Shown one piece after another: positions 1 to 8,578 of a DNA stretch of 36,738 nucleotides. A program made the translations under genes and the position numbers. The notes beneath the pieces are model-generated. The model made no database searches. It saw only the letters and a list, made by a program, of their open reading frames with translations, and had not been told where the DNA came from. Source of the stretch: a bacterium (lineage in GTDB: Bacteria > Verrucomicrobiota > Verrucomicrobiia > Limisphaerales > JAJXZI01); NCBI GenBank assembly GCA_021780115.1, contig JAJXZI010000158.1:1-36738 (forward strand). Reading direction: 5' to 3'. Within the stretch, counting starts at the first letter, position 1, and every line of letters begins with the position of its first letter.

Positions 1-2
1 TC

Positions 3-761
3 TGCCTGATCTCCGGCGCCGAGGCGCACCGGATCGGCCGCGCGCTGGAAAGCGTCGTGGACTGGGTGGCGGAAATCATTGTCGTGCTCAACGAGGAAGT
101 CACCGACGGCACCGAGGAAATCGCGCGCCGCCACGGCGCGAAGGTGTTCCGCGAGCCGTGGAAGGGGCACATCGCCCAAAAAAATTCGGCGGCGGCCAAG
201 GCGAGCCAGCCTTGGGTGCTGGGGCTGGACGCGGACGAAGTGGTCTCCGCGCCGTTACGGGCCGAGATCGCGGCGCTGTTCGAACCGGCGAGGCCAGCGG
301 ACGCTTGCGCAGCTTATCGTTTCCCGCGGCTGTCGTTTTATTGCGGCCGGTGGATTCGCCACGGCGACTGGTACCCCGACGTGCAAACGCGCTTGTGGCA
401 GCGCGGCCGGGCAAAGTGGACGGGGATGGACCCGCATGACAAGCTGGCTGTGGACGGTCCGATCGGCCGGCTGCGCGCGGACCTGCTGCACTTCAGCAAC
501 GAAAGCATCGCGCGCCAGATCGCCAAGATCGCGCCGTATCAGGCGGAATTCGTGAAGCGCCGGGCCGCCGGGGGCCGCGCGCCGGGCGTGTTCGCCTTGG
601 CGGTGCGGCCCGGTTGGCGCTTCCTGCGGGCCTACGTTTTCCGGCTGGGATTTCTCGATGGCTGGCAGGGCTTTTACATCGCCGGCCTGAGCGCCTTCTC
701 CACGCTGACCCGCTACGCCCTGGTGCGCGAAGCCCGCCTGGCGAAAGGAGGCCCGCCGTGA
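3..761 (+). CDS. GT2 glycosyltransferase, WaaE/KdtX-like (5' partial)
   Basis: This is the 3' part of a family 2 glycosyltransferase, likely adding a sugar to lipid A core or a similar envelope glycan at the inner face of the cytoplasmic membrane. The frame is open to the window edge and reads CLISGAEAHRIGRALESV before the first GTG at 57, so the true start lies upstream. The GT-A core is visible: a VTDGT segment where relatives have DSGSTDGT, then WKGHIAQKN, then the metal-binding LGLDADE. WaaE-type LPS core glucosyltransferases share the QKN and LDADE signatures and are about 250 residues long, so only a few residues are missing. The TGA stop overlaps the GTG start of the next gene (GTGA), which suggests translational coupling. 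Family is clear; the exact sugar and acceptor are not. Confidence 0.88.
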   Translation, partial: CLISGAEAHRIGRALESVVDWVAEIIVVLNEEVTDGTEEIARRHGAKVFREPWKGHIAQKNSAAAKASQPWVLGLDADEVVSAPLRAEIAALFEPARPADACAAYRFPRLSFYCGRWIRHGDWYPDVQTRLWQRGRAKWTGMDPHDKLAVDGPIGRLRADLLHFSNESIARQIAKIAPYQAEFVKRRAAGGRAPGVFALAVRPGWRFLRAYVFRLGFLDGWQGFYIAGLSAFSTLTRYALVREARLAKGGPP

Positions 762-1567
762 ACACGCCGACGCTGGGTCTGATCGTCAATACCTGCAACC
801 AGCCGGACTACCTCGGGCGCGTGCTCGCCGCCGTGTCCGGACAGTCCGAACGGCCGCAGGAGGTGATCATCGCCGACGACGGCTCCACCGAGGAAACGCG
901 GCGGCTCGTCGCGCGTTGGGCGTCGGCGCAACCCTGCCGCTGCGAACACGTCTGGCAAGAGCAAAAGGGCTTCCGCCGTGCCCGCATCCTGAATCTGGCC
1001 ATCGCGCAGACGCGCGCCGAGTATCTCGTGTTTCTCGACGGCGACACCGTGCCGCATCCGCGGTTCGTCGCCGACCACCGGGAACTGGCGCAGCCGGGCC
1101 AGTTCGTTCAGGGCCACCGCGCGTTGGTCGAACGCGCGGGGGCAAAATGGTTTGGCCAGCGCGAGTTCGTTGCCGACCGCCGGCGAGCGCTGCTGCGCCT
1201 GCAACTGCGCGGCGTGAAGCACGCCTTCCGCTGGCCCTGGCCCCAAAAACGCATCCGCGCCGACCTCGCGGGCATTCGCGGCTGCAACCTCGGCATCTGG
1301 CGCGCCGACCTCGTCCGCGTCAACGGTTACAACGAGGAGTTCACCGGCTGGGGCCGCGAGGATTCCGAGCTGGTGGCGCGCTTGCTGAACCACGGCGTAC
1401 GGCGGCTCGACGTCCGCGGCCGGGCCTGCTGTTTTCACCTCTGGCATTTGCCCGCCAGCCGCAGCGGGCTGGCCGACAATGACGCCCGGCTCGCGGCCGC
1501 CATCGCCCACCGCGCCACGCGCTGCGAACAGGGCCTGAGCCAGCATCGCGCCGCTGCCGGCGTCTGA
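758..1567 (+). CDS. GT2 glycosyltransferase with galactosyltransferase-type C-terminal domain
   Basis: The product has 269 residues. The GTG start at 758 is chosen because a strong ribosome site, AAAGGAGG, lies at 744-751 and the start overlaps the preceding stop by four bases; the frame is open further upstream but only as antisense-type sequence. The N-terminal GT-A fold shows DDGS at 40-43 and the metal-binding DGD at 94-96. Further on, GCNLGIWRADL and GWGREDSE (from 197) match the Glyco_transf_7C region of chondroitin-polymerase and galactosyltransferase-like enzymes, where the acidic pair helps catalysis. It should transfer a hexose or aminohexose to a surface glycan. Neighbours on both sides are glycosyltransferases. 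The donor sugar cannot be read from the sequence. Confidence 0.88.
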   Translation: MNTPTLGLIVNTCNQPDYLGRVLAAVSGQSERPQEVIIADDGSTEETRRLVARWASAQPCRCEHVWQEQKGFRRARILNLAIAQTRAEYLVFLDGDTVPHPRFVADHRELAQPGQFVQGHRALVERAGAKWFGQREFVADRRRALLRLQLRGVKHAFRWPWPQKRIRADLAGIRGCNLGIWRADLVRVNGYNEEFTGWGREDSELVARLLNHGVRRLDVRGRACCFHLWHLPASRSGLADNDARLAAAIAHRATRCEQGLSQHRAAAGV

Positions 1568-1573
1568 ACCGCT

Positions 1574-2740
1574 GTGGAAACGCCGCTGCGCATCCTCCAG
1601 CTCAACTCGCGCCTCACCGGCGGCGGCACCGATGACCAGTGCGTCCAACTCGCCGGCGCGCTGCGCCAACTGGGCCAGGACGTGCGGCTCGCCGGGCCGG
1701 ACGGCCGCGAGTTCGCGCCCACGATTCGGGCGCTGCAAATTTCTTTCGCCGACACCGGCCGCGAAGGCCCGGCAAAAATCCGGTTCATCCTGCGCGCCGC
1801 GCGGCTGATCCGCGAACACCGGGTTCAGATCGTCCACGGGCACCACGGCCGCGACATCTGGCCAACCATCCTCGCCGCCCGGCTCTCCGGCGCGCGGCCG
1901 AAAATCGTGCTGACGCGGCACCTCGCCAAAAGCCCGGCGTCGTGGGCCAGCCGGCGGTTTCTGCTGGGCCAGGTGGACGCGCTGATCGCGGTGTCGCACT
2001 TCGTGGCGCAGGTGCTGCGCCAGGGCGTCTATGAGCCGGACTCGCCGGAGCCGGAGCGGCGGGCGCGTCCGCCGATGCGCGGGGACCCCTCCAAGATTCA
2101 CGTCATCCACGGAGGCATTGATACGGATCGTTTCCGGCCAGGGGACGCTTCGGAGTTGCGGGTGGAGTGGGGCCTAACCCCGGAGCATTTCGCCTTCGCC
2201 GTCGTGGGCGGCTACCAACGGCCGCGGGGCAAGGGCCAGCGGGAGTTTCTGCAGGCGGCGGCGCGCATCCACCGGCAGGTGCCCCAGGCGCGATTCCTGG
2301 TCGTGGGCCGCGGGAACATGGCCGGGATTCTGCGCGCCGATATCGGGCGCCTGGGCCTGGAGGGCCCGGCGTGGCTGACGCCGTACTGCAACGACATGCC
2401 GAGGGCGATGAACGCCCTCGATTGCCTGGTGCATCCGGCCGTGGGCACCGAGGCCTTTCCCGGGGTGGTGTTGGAAGCCTTCGCCTGCGGCCGGCCGGTC
2501 ATCGCGTCGGCGCTGGACGGCGTGCCCGAGGCCTTCGCCATCGGCGATTGCGGCCAGTTGGTGGCGCCGGAGAATTCCCAGGCCCTGGCGGAAGCGATGC
2601 TGAGTCTCGCACAGGAGCCGCCGCTCAACGGACCGTCCCGAAACCAGATCCACGCGCACGTGGCTGGCCAAGTATCGCTCGGTCGGGTTGCGGCAGAGGT
2701 CCTGGCTTTGTATCGCCGGCTGGCTGACCGTCCTGCGTGA
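1574..2740 (+). CDS. GT4 glycosyltransferase
   Basis: A 388-residue family 4 (GT-B fold) retaining glycosyltransferase. The GTG start lies 6 bp after the previous stop. Near the N terminus GGGTDDQCVQLAGALRQLG is the Gly-rich loop and first helix of the acceptor domain. The C-terminal donor domain contains VVGGYQRPRGKGQ, LVVGRG, and the GT4 EX7E-type signature within TEAFPGVVLEAFACGRPVI, which binds the nucleotide sugar. Length is normal for the family. It sits in a run of envelope glycan genes and its stop overlaps the next start (GTGA at 2737-2740), so it probably acts in LPS core or exopolysaccharide assembly at the cytoplasmic membrane. Substrate specificity cannot be inferred. Confidence 0.9.
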   Translation: METPLRILQLNSRLTGGGTDDQCVQLAGALRQLGQDVRLAGPDGREFAPTIRALQISFADTGREGPAKIRFILRAARLIREHRVQIVHGHHGRDIWPTILAARLSGARPKIVLTRHLAKSPASWASRRFLLGQVDALIAVSHFVAQVLRQGVYEPDSPEPERRARPPMRGDPSKIHVIHGGIDTDRFRPGDASELRVEWGLTPEHFAFAVVGGYQRPRGKGQREFLQAAARIHRQVPQARFLVVGRGNMAGILRADIGRLGLEGPAWLTPYCNDMPRAMNALDCLVHPAVGTEAFPGVVLEAFACGRPVIASALDGVPEAFAIGDCGQLVAPENSQALAEAMLSLAQEPPLNGPSRNQIHAHVAGQVSLGRVAAEVLALYRRLADRPA

Positions 2741-3876
2741 TCGCTCGCCAACCAGTGTTCTCGGCGATTCCGCTACGGCTCCGGCAGCGGTGGGTGCGGA
2801 TTTGCCCGCCGCTTCGAAGGCTTATTTGGGTGCCGGAGGGGTTGGCGCGGGACGTGACTGCGTTGCAGGTTGCCTCCCGCCGGCAACTCGGGGGCACGCA
2901 AGTGTCCGTGCGGTGTTTTGCCCCGCCGGGAGGGGCCACCGACGCGGGAACAGCGGCGGCGCATCCTTTGTCGGTGGCGGAGTTGCGTCCAGGCAAAGTC
3001 GTCGGCGACGCGCTGCTGGTCGCCACGGCAGGTGACGTTGTGGCGGGCGAAGTGCAAACCCTGTTCGGCGAGGCCGACCCAGCGCGGCATTGGGTGCTGC
3101 GGCGCTGTCGTTTCCGCGCGGAGGTCCCGCTCGCGGGCACTTCGGTTTTGTTGGCGGCGGCCGGAGGCGGCAACTACTACCATTGGTTGTTTGAGAGCCT
3201 GCCGCGGCTGCGGTTGCTGGAGTTGGGCGGCTGGGATCGTCACCAAGCCGATCAGTTTTTACTGAATCAAGTGCCGCAGGCGTTCCACGAGCAGACCTTG
3301 GAGCTGCTGGGAATTGCGCCGGAGCAGCGCCGGCGCTGCGCGAAGGCGCGCGTGCTGCGGTGCGCCCATTTGGTCGTGCCTTCGCCGCCCGCGCCGCTGA
3401 TCGAGTTCCCGCGCTGGCTGTGTGAATACCTGCGTCAGTCGTTCCTGCCCGCCGCCCGACCGGCGCCCGCCGGGCAACGCCTCTTCGTGTCCCGACGGCG
3501 TGCGCACCGGCGACGGCTGGCCAACGAGGCGGAGTTGGAACCCCTGCTGCGCCGCGCGGGCTTCAAAACCGTGTGCTTGGAGGAGTTTGATTTTACGGGG
3601 CAGGTCGGTTTGTTCGCCTCGGCCTCCGTGATCGCGGGCATTCATGGCGCCGGTTTGTCCAACCTCGTATTTGCCTCCCCGGGCGCTCGGGTGATCGAGT
3701 TGTATTCCCCCACCCATTCCGTGGCGTGTTATCGGAACCTTGCCGCGGCTGTCGGGCTCGTCCATGTTCCCGTCGTCGGCCGGACGGCCGGGCGACCGCG
3801 CAAGCGCTCCGTCGAGGATGATTTGTGGATCGACGCAAGCCAACTGCGGCAGGCCTTCGAGCAAGCCGGTCTGTGA
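2737..3876 (+). CDS. GT61 family glycosyltransferase (DUF563)
   Basis: A 379-residue protein of the DUF563/GT61 type, found in bacterial capsule and LPS clusters and in eukaryotic xylosyl/GlcNAc transferases. Diagnostic blocks are GGNYYHWLFESLPRL (about 147-161), RLFVSRRRAHRR (about 248) and, near the C terminus, IAGIHGAGLSNLVFASPGA followed by VIELYSP; the HGAGL motif is the family hallmark. The first 100 residues are poorly conserved and may contact the acceptor. GTG at 2737 is used because it overlaps the preceding stop by four bases, a pattern repeated in this operon. It likely decorates the same glycan as its neighbours. Confidence 0.88.
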   Translation: MIARQPVFSAIPLRLRQRWVRICPPLRRLIWVPEGLARDVTALQVASRRQLGGTQVSVRCFAPPGGATDAGTAAAHPLSVAELRPGKVVGDALLVATAGDVVAGEVQTLFGEADPARHWVLRRCRFRAEVPLAGTSVLLAAAGGGNYYHWLFESLPRLRLLELGGWDRHQADQFLLNQVPQAFHEQTLELLGIAPEQRRRCAKARVLRCAHLVVPSPPAPLIEFPRWLCEYLRQSFLPAARPAPAGQRLFVSRRRAHRRRLANEAELEPLLRRAGFKTVCLEEFDFTGQVGLFASASVIAGIHGAGLSNLVFASPGARVIELYSPTHSVACYRNLAAAVGLVHVPVVGRTAGRPRKRSVEDDLWIDASQLRQAFEQAGL

Positions 3877-4613
3877 ACGGCGATGGTCCGGACAGGCTGG
3901 CGGACGATTCAAACGAAATGGGTTTCAGCCTCAAACGTTGGATGCTGGCGACGCTCACGCGCCGTGACCTGGGCCTGGGCCAGTACGACTGGAAGCACCT
4001 CCGGTTCAGCTATTCGCAATTTGGCGAAGACCTGATCGTCGGCTGGCTCATGGAAGGGCGCCAAGGCTTCTACGTGGACGCGGGTGCCTTCCATCCGGTG
4101 CGGCTGTCCAATACCTACAAGCTTTACCGCCGGGGCTGGCGAGGGATCGTGATTGACGCCAACCCGGAGTTCACCGCGACCTTCCGGCGGCGGCGACCGC
4201 GAGACATTGTGGTGAATTGCGCCGTCAGCGATACTCCGGGGGCGGCCCCGTTTGAAGTCCGCACCGCGGGCGAGTTCAGCGGGCTCCAAGGTTTTCGTGA
4301 GGAGGCGGGCGGGCCGCCGGTCAAACGGGTCGTGCAGGTGCCGGTCCGCACGCTGGCCTCAGTCCTCGACGAGTTTCTGCCGCCGGGGCAAACGGTCGAG
4401 TATTTGAACGTGGATTGTGAGGGAGCTGACCTCGCCGTACTGCGCTCGAACGATTGGCAGCGTTGCCGCCCCGCGTTGATCGCCGTCGAGGATTTTGCTC
4501 CGCGGGCCGGGAGTGAAATCTGCCACTGGCTGGCGCAGCAGGGCTACGAGTTCTTCGCCGAAGCCGGAGTCACCCGGCTGTTCAAACGGCCGGACTTCCA
4601 GCGGCGCGTATGA
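3873..4613 (+). CDS. FkbM family methyltransferase
   Basis: A SAM-dependent methyltransferase of the FkbM type, 246 residues from the GTG at 3873, which again overlaps the previous stop (GTGA); an ATG at 3918 is an alternative. The conserved FkbM entry block YSQFGEDLIV is followed by the SAM-binding loop FYVDAGAFHP, then RRGWRGIVIDANPEF, with the acidic ribose-binding residue, and the late motif YLNVDCEGADLAVL. FkbM enzymes O-methylate sugars and lipid-linked glycans, so this one probably caps or modifies the polysaccharide built by adjacent transferases. The first 15 residues have no recognisable domain. Confidence 0.88.
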   Translation: MNGDGPDRLADDSNEMGFSLKRWMLATLTRRDLGLGQYDWKHLRFSYSQFGEDLIVGWLMEGRQGFYVDAGAFHPVRLSNTYKLYRRGWRGIVIDANPEFTATFRRRRPRDIVVNCAVSDTPGAAPFEVRTAGEFSGLQGFREEAGGPPVKRVVQVPVRTLASVLDEFLPPGQTVEYLNVDCEGADLAVLRSNDWQRCRPALIAVEDFAPRAGSEICHWLAQQGYEFFAEAGVTRLFKRPDFQRRV

Positions 4614-4641
4614 CCTTCCCACGCCTCCGGCCAGCGGAAGG
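4614..4641. repeat. Inverted repeat after the FkbM gene
   Basis: CCTTCC at 4614-4619 and GGAAGG at 4636-4641 form a 6-bp stem with a 16-base loop directly after the FkbM stop. There is no T-run on the plus side. On the minus strand it reads as a PLAGG-type phantom peptide known to me from repeat-derived ORFs, so it may be a dispersed palindrome rather than a terminator. It lies in the 81-bp gap that breaks the tight gene coupling of this operon. Confidence 0.35.
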
Positions 4642-4694
4642 GGGGACGCGGTTGGCTTACCAGGTTTGGCGGACGACTTCTTCCCAACGCGAAC

Positions 4695-5573
4695 GTGGAC
4701 GTTAGCGTCATCATTGTCTCCTATCAGTCCGCGGCGCACGTTCGCGACTGTCTGGCCTCGGCGCAAGCGCAGGAAGGAATTCAGAGTGAAATCCTCGTGG
4801 TGGACAACGCCAGCAGCGATGACACCGCGGGCGTGGTGCGAAACCTGGGCCAAGGCGTCACCCTGCTGGCGAACCGGGACAACCTCGGGTTCGGCCGCGC
4901 CTGCAATCAGGGCTTCGCGGCCAGCCGCGGCCGGTTCATCTATTTTCTAAATCCCGACGCGCAATTGGTGCAATCGGATGCGCTGGCCCGCTTGGGCCGC
5001 GCCTTGGAGGATCATCCGCGCTGGGGCATGGCCGGCACACGCATCCTTTCCGTGGAGGGCCAGATCGTGTCGCCGCCGGCCACCAGTTATCCCGGCCAGT
5101 TTCACACCCGCAACGATTTCGCGCGCCTGCCGGGCCAGATTGCCTGGGTGCTGGGCGCCAGCATGTTTTTTCGGCGCGAGGTCTTCGCAGCGTTGGGCGG
5201 ATTTGATCCGGACTTCTTCCTGCACAGCGAGGAGACCGACCTGTGCCTGCGCCTGCGCCAACAGGGGTATGAGATCGGTCTGGTGGACGACGTTGCCGTG
5301 CGCCACATCGGCGGCGCCAGTGAACAGCGGCGCGATCCTTACGAGGTGTGGCGGCAACGCATGGACGGATTGCATCGGTTTTGGAAAAAGCACTATTTGC
5401 CCGAGGACGCGGCGCGCCTGGTCCGCCGGGACCGTAGGCGGGCGCGGTTCCGGATGCTTTGGAACGGTGGCCTGGCGTGGCTGCAACCGCCCCACTCGAA
5501 ACATTGGCAAAAGCACCGCCGATATCGCGCCATTTGGGAGGCCTCGACCTTCTTCCTCGCCAAGCAACCTTGA
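4695..5573 (+). CDS. GT2 rhamnosyltransferase-like glycosyltransferase
   Basis: A 292-residue family 2 glycosyltransferase resembling WbbL and other rhamnosyltransferases. It begins at GTG 4695 with the typical first strand VDVSVIIVSYQSA. Visible motifs are VDNASSDDTA (nucleotide binding), RDNLGFGRACNQG, the metal-binding FLNPDAQL, and the acceptor-side block GASMFFRREVFAALGGFD followed by FFLHSEETDLCLRLRQQG. The acidic EE/D pair in the last block supplies the catalytic base in this family. It is separated by 81 bp from the FkbM gene and is the last plus-strand gene before a convergent methyltransferase. It probably extends a surface polysaccharide. Confidence 0.9.
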   Translation: MDVSVIIVSYQSAAHVRDCLASAQAQEGIQSEILVVDNASSDDTAGVVRNLGQGVTLLANRDNLGFGRACNQGFAASRGRFIYFLNPDAQLVQSDALARLGRALEDHPRWGMAGTRILSVEGQIVSPPATSYPGQFHTRNDFARLPGQIAWVLGASMFFRREVFAALGGFDPDFFLHSEETDLCLRLRQQGYEIGLVDDVAVRHIGGASEQRRDPYEVWRQRMDGLHRFWKKHYLPEDAARLVRRDRRRARFRMLWNGGLAWLQPPHSKHWQKHRRYRAIWEASTFFLAKQP

Positions 5574-5607
5574 CTCGCAGCCGGCCTCTCCGGTGCCCCA
5601 GCCATGC

Positions 5608-6705
5608 CTATGCTGCTGTGGCGGCCGGCCGACGGGCGAGCAACACCAGTTCCTCTGCCAATCCTGGATTCTCGCGGGTCTGCCGGTCGGCCTTCCGCGC
5701 CAGCCATCGGGTGCGGAGCCAGGAGGTGGAAACCAACGACGCCTTGCTGCTCGGATGGCTGCCACCAGCGGCCAAGCGCACGCAATGGGTGAAAATACCT
5801 CGCGCATCAAGGCGCAGCCGTAGCGTTCCTTCCGGCTCAAAACCGGCCCTCACCAGCACACGGCGGAGTGAGGCGGGCGTGAACAGCACCAGATGACGCG
5901 GCGGGTCGAGCGGGAACCAGTCCGGCCCGAAGAGGCGGTGCCCGGCGGCTTCGAAGTTCGGCGTCGCTACAGACAACGCGCCTCCGGGCTTAAGGCTGCG
6001 CAGCGCCATCCTCAAAACCGCGATCGGATCGTGCAAATGCTCGATCACATGGTTCAGGGTCACCGCGTCGAAGTGAGCGTCGGGCAACAAGCCGGTTTGC
6101 AGCGGTCCGACCCGCACCTTCAAGCCGGCGGCAACCGCTGCCGCGGCGGACTTGGCATCCGGCTCGACACCCGACACGTCCCAGCCCAGCGCGCGCATCT
6201 GCAAAAGGAAGCGGCCGTTCCCACAACCAATGTCCAGCAATCGCGCGCCCGGCCCCGCAAACCGCAAGTAGCCGCAGTGTTTCTCCCAGCGCTGGCGTCG
6301 TTCCGTGCTCAGCCAGCGCGGGATCCGGGCCGCCGCGGGGGTGAGCCGGTACCCGTAATTCAGATTGAGATAGGCGTTCCGTTGCGCCACGCGGTAGCGG
6401 CGCCACGCGGAACGCGGTGGTTGGCCGACTCCTTCGGCCGAGGCGTGGGTAAAATAGCTCGCGTACGCCAGGCCGATCGTGGCCACCGTGGGCCGTGGAT
6501 CCAGAAACCCAGATCCACACGCCAAGCAGCGATAGAGATTCCATTCACCCGGCGCGCAAGCGAAGACGCGGTCACGCACACCGGCGTGGGCCAATTCCCG
6601 TTCACCTTCCCCGCAGACGGGACAAGTGGCGACCACCTCCAGCCCGCCCGCCGGCCAGCTTTTGGCTGGTGGGGCGTCCGACGAGGACGGGGAATCCGAT
6701 ACCAT
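5608..6705 (-). CDS. Zinc-ribbon class I SAM methyltransferase
   Basis: The product is 365 residues from ATG 6705; a GTG at 6720 would add five residues. The N terminus has a putative zinc ribbon, CPVCGEGE and YRCLACGSGF, followed by a class I methyltransferase core: LLDIGCGNGRFLLQM (SAM loop), VSGVEPDAKS (acidic ribose contact), FDAVTLNHVIEHLHDP and LKPGGALSVATPN. This Methyltransf_23 arrangement is common in polysaccharide clusters, where such enzymes C- or O-methylate nucleotide sugars or glycan ends. It is convergent with the rhamnosyltransferase-like gene (34 bp between stops) and divergent from the next methyltransferase gene, so it has its own promoter. A TTGACA -35 candidate upstream fits the ATG start better than the GTG. 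Substrate unknown. Confidence 0.88.
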   Translation of the reverse strand: MVSDSPSSSDAPPAKSWPAGGLEVVATCPVCGEGERELAHAGVRDRVFACAPGEWNLYRCLACGSGFLDPRPTVATIGLAYASYFTHASAEGVGQPPRSAWRRYRVAQRNAYLNLNYGYRLTPAAARIPRWLSTERRQRWEKHCGYLRFAGPGARLLDIGCGNGRFLLQMRALGWDVSGVEPDAKSAAAAVAAGLKVRVGPLQTGLLPDAHFDAVTLNHVIEHLHDPIAVLRMALRSLKPGGALSVATPNFEAAGHRLFGPDWFPLDPPRHLVLFTPASLRRVLVRAGFEPEGTLRLRLDARGIFTHCVRLAAGGSHPSSKASLVSTSWLRTRWLARKADRQTRENPGLAEELVLLARRPAATAA

Positions 6706-6718
6706 GCGCTTGGGCTGC

Positions 6719-6748
6719 ACTGTCGCGGTAACACCGTGGAAGTGTCAA
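6719..6748 (-). promoter_or_regulatory. Possible promoter of the zinc-ribbon methyltransferase gene
   Basis: On the minus strand a consensus -35 TTGACA lies at 6743-6748. With an 18-base spacer the matching -10 would be GACAGT (6719-6724), which is weak (3 of 6). The element is in the divergent gap between 6705 and 6830. Its position favours the ATG at 6705 as start. Confidence 0.3.
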
Positions 6749-6792
6749 AAGAAATGTCCCCCCACAAAGGGCCGCGTGCCGGCGCGCGGAAC

Positions 6793-6822
6793 TTGACGCT
6801 CGGCCCGGATTGGCCCTTTATT
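6793..6822 (+). promoter_or_regulatory. Candidate promoter of the 6830 methyltransferase gene
   Basis: TTGACG (6793-6798) and TTTATT (6817-6822) are separated by 18 bases. The -10 hexamer ends only seven bases before the ATG at 6830, so the transcript would start at or next to the A of the start codon. No ribosome-binding sequence is possible in that space. The same geometry recurs upstream of other genes here (9865, 22657, 30281). Confidence 0.45.
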
Positions 6823-6829
6823 GCCGGCC

Positions 6830-7495
6830 ATGAAGTGCGAGAAAGAGGGCTTCCTGAAGTGGCTGCCGGGCCTGTTTCGGCCCGCCGTGCGCAACTTCCG
6901 CCTGCTGAACCGCGACTACGGCCACTTCCGCACCATGCGGGAACGCGCCAGCGTGGACCGCGAGGGCCGCCCCCTCCCGTGGTACACCTATCCGGCCATC
7001 GAATTTGTCAAACAACTGGATTTCTCGAACCGGGACATTTTTGAATACGGTGCGGGATACTCGTCGTTGTTCTACGCCGCCCGCTGCCGGCGTATCACGA
7101 GCGTCGAGGACAACCGGCGGTGGTTTGAAACGATCCGGCCGCGCGCGCCGGCCAATTGCGAGATCCTTTGGGCCGCCACGCCGGAAGCCTACGGCGGGGC
7201 GATCCTGCAATACCCGCACGCCTTCGACGTGGTCATCATTGACGGCTCGTACCGCGAACAGTGCTGCGTGCCGGCGCTGCAGAAGCTCAAGCCCGGCGGC
7301 ATGATCATCCTCGACAACAGCGACCATCACAAGGAGTGCGTGGCGATCCTGGCGCAGGCGGACTTGATCCAAGTGGACATGGCCGGTTTCGGGCCGCAGA
7401 ACGGTTACGTTTGGGCGACCTCCTTCTTCTTGTCGCGGGAATTCAATTTCCAAAGTGCCCAGCCGCACCGGCCCACTCTGAGCGTCGGACCCTGA
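6830..7495 (+). CDS. Class I SAM-dependent methyltransferase
   Basis: A 221-residue Rossmann-type methyltransferase. SAM-binding features are DIFEYGAGYSSLFYAAR (about 67-83), ITSVEDNRRWFE (acidic residue for the ribose), DVVIIDGSYRE and LKPGGMIILDNSDHH. The DGSYRE/LDNSD pair resembles metal-dependent O-methyltransferases and related sugar-cluster enzymes. ATG 6830 is preferred over an in-frame TTG at 6821 because a promoter-like -10 hexamer sits just in front of it. It lies 10 bp upstream of the heptosyltransferase gene and is probably cotranscribed with it, pointing to LPS core or O-glycan methylation. The substrate is unknown. Confidence 0.82.
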   Translation: MKCEKEGFLKWLPGLFRPAVRNFRLLNRDYGHFRTMRERASVDREGRPLPWYTYPAIEFVKQLDFSNRDIFEYGAGYSSLFYAARCRRITSVEDNRRWFETIRPRAPANCEILWAATPEAYGGAILQYPHAFDVVIIDGSYREQCCVPALQKLKPGGMIILDNSDHHKECVAILAQADLIQVDMAGFGPQNGYVWATSFFLSREFNFQSAQPHRPTLSVGP

Positions 7496-7505
7496 ACCGG
7501 GCATC

Positions 7506-8525
7506 GTGGAACCGGCGTCACGCATTCTATTGCTCCGCCTCAAGTCGATCGGCGACATTCTGTTCACGCTGCCGGCGGTGCATTCGGTGCGGGATAATTT
7601 TCCGGAGGCCCACCTCGCGTTCCTGGTGTCCCAAGAACACGCCCCGCTTCTGAGCGGATTTGCCGGTGTGGACGAAGTCATCGCGCTCGACCGCGCGCTC
7701 TATCAACCGCGGCGAATCACGGCGGCCTGCACCCACACCCTGGCCTTGCTCCGCCGGCTGCGAGGCGGGCGGTTCACGCTCGCCATTGATTTCCAAGGCT
7801 ACGGCGAGACCGCGCTGCTGACCTGGCTCACGCGGGCGCCCGAACGCTGGGGCGCCGTGTATCGCGCCGGCCGCGCCTGGGCTTACACGCGCCCCGTGCG
7901 GCGCGACGACCGTCAGCATCCCGCGGATTGGAACCTCGCGCTGCTGGAGCGCTGCGGCCTGCCGCGCACGCCGGTGCGCAACGCGCTGCGGCTGCCCGAG
8001 GGCGCGGCGCGGGCGGCGGCGGAGTTTTTCGCCGCGCGGCAGTTGACGGCGCGGAAACCGACGCTGTTCATCCAGCCGTTCACCAGCGCCGGCCACAAGA
8101 ACTGGCCGCTGGAAAAATGGCTGGCGCTGGCCGCGCACTGGCAGGCGCGCGGCCTGCACGTCCTGTTCGGCGGTGGGCCGGCGGACCGCGCGGCGCTCGA
8201 ACCGGCCGTGCGCGCCGGTTTTGCGGTGTCCGCCGGCGTGCCGCTGCTGACGACCGCCGGCTTGATGAACGAGTGCGCGCTCGTCGTGGGCGGTGACACG
8301 GGGCTGCTGCACCTGGCGGTCGCGCTGGGCCGGCGCGCGCTGATGTTGATTCATTCCATCTCGCCGGGGAGCAGTTTTCCCTACCGCCGGCGGGAATGGG
8401 CGCTGACGCCGCCGCCAGGGCAGTTGGTTCCGAGCATCAGTGTGGAGACGGTGATCGGGGCCACGGCCAGAGCCCTCGTGGAAGAAGGCGTTCCCATTGC
8501 TCCGCACGCCATTGGCCCTCCATGA
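7506..8525 (+). CDS. GT9 heptosyltransferase family protein
   Basis: A 339-residue GT9 protein related to ADP-heptose:LPS heptosyltransferases (WaaC/WaaF/WaaQ). Typical features are the N-terminal ILLLRLKSIGDILFTLPAV loop that binds the lipid-linked acceptor, FIQPFTSAGHKNWPLEKW in the C-terminal Rossmann domain, VLFGGGPADR, and VVGGDTGLLHLAVALGRR, the donor-binding GDTG.xHLA motif. Length is normal. The start is GTG 7506, 10 bp after the preceding methyltransferase gene. It transfers a heptose or another sugar to LPS core on the cytoplasmic face of the inner membrane, so the organism should make a diderm, LPS-type envelope. Whether it is the first, second or a later transferase cannot be told. 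Confidence 0.92.
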   Translation: MEPASRILLLRLKSIGDILFTLPAVHSVRDNFPEAHLAFLVSQEHAPLLSGFAGVDEVIALDRALYQPRRITAACTHTLALLRRLRGGRFTLAIDFQGYGETALLTWLTRAPERWGAVYRAGRAWAYTRPVRRDDRQHPADWNLALLERCGLPRTPVRNALRLPEGAARAAAEFFAARQLTARKPTLFIQPFTSAGHKNWPLEKWLALAAHWQARGLHVLFGGGPADRAALEPAVRAGFAVSAGVPLLTTAGLMNECALVVGGDTGLLHLAVALGRRALMLIHSISPGSSFPYRRREWALTPPPGQLVPSISVETVIGATARALVEEGVPIAPHAIGPP

Positions 8526-8578
8526 ACCGGAGCGCGGGCGGCCCTCGGTCCGCAACGCGCCCGGCTTCGGCGCCGCCG

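Noticed and set aside
713-2110. Minus-strand frame of 465 codons opposite the GT2 and GT4 genes
   Set aside because: Low-information Ala/Arg/Gly/Asp-rich translation across two genes with clear motifs on the plus strand.
5893-7044. Plus-strand frame of 383 codons opposite the zinc-ribbon methyltransferase
   Set aside because: Antisense to a gene with clear SAM and zinc motifs; no recognisable product.
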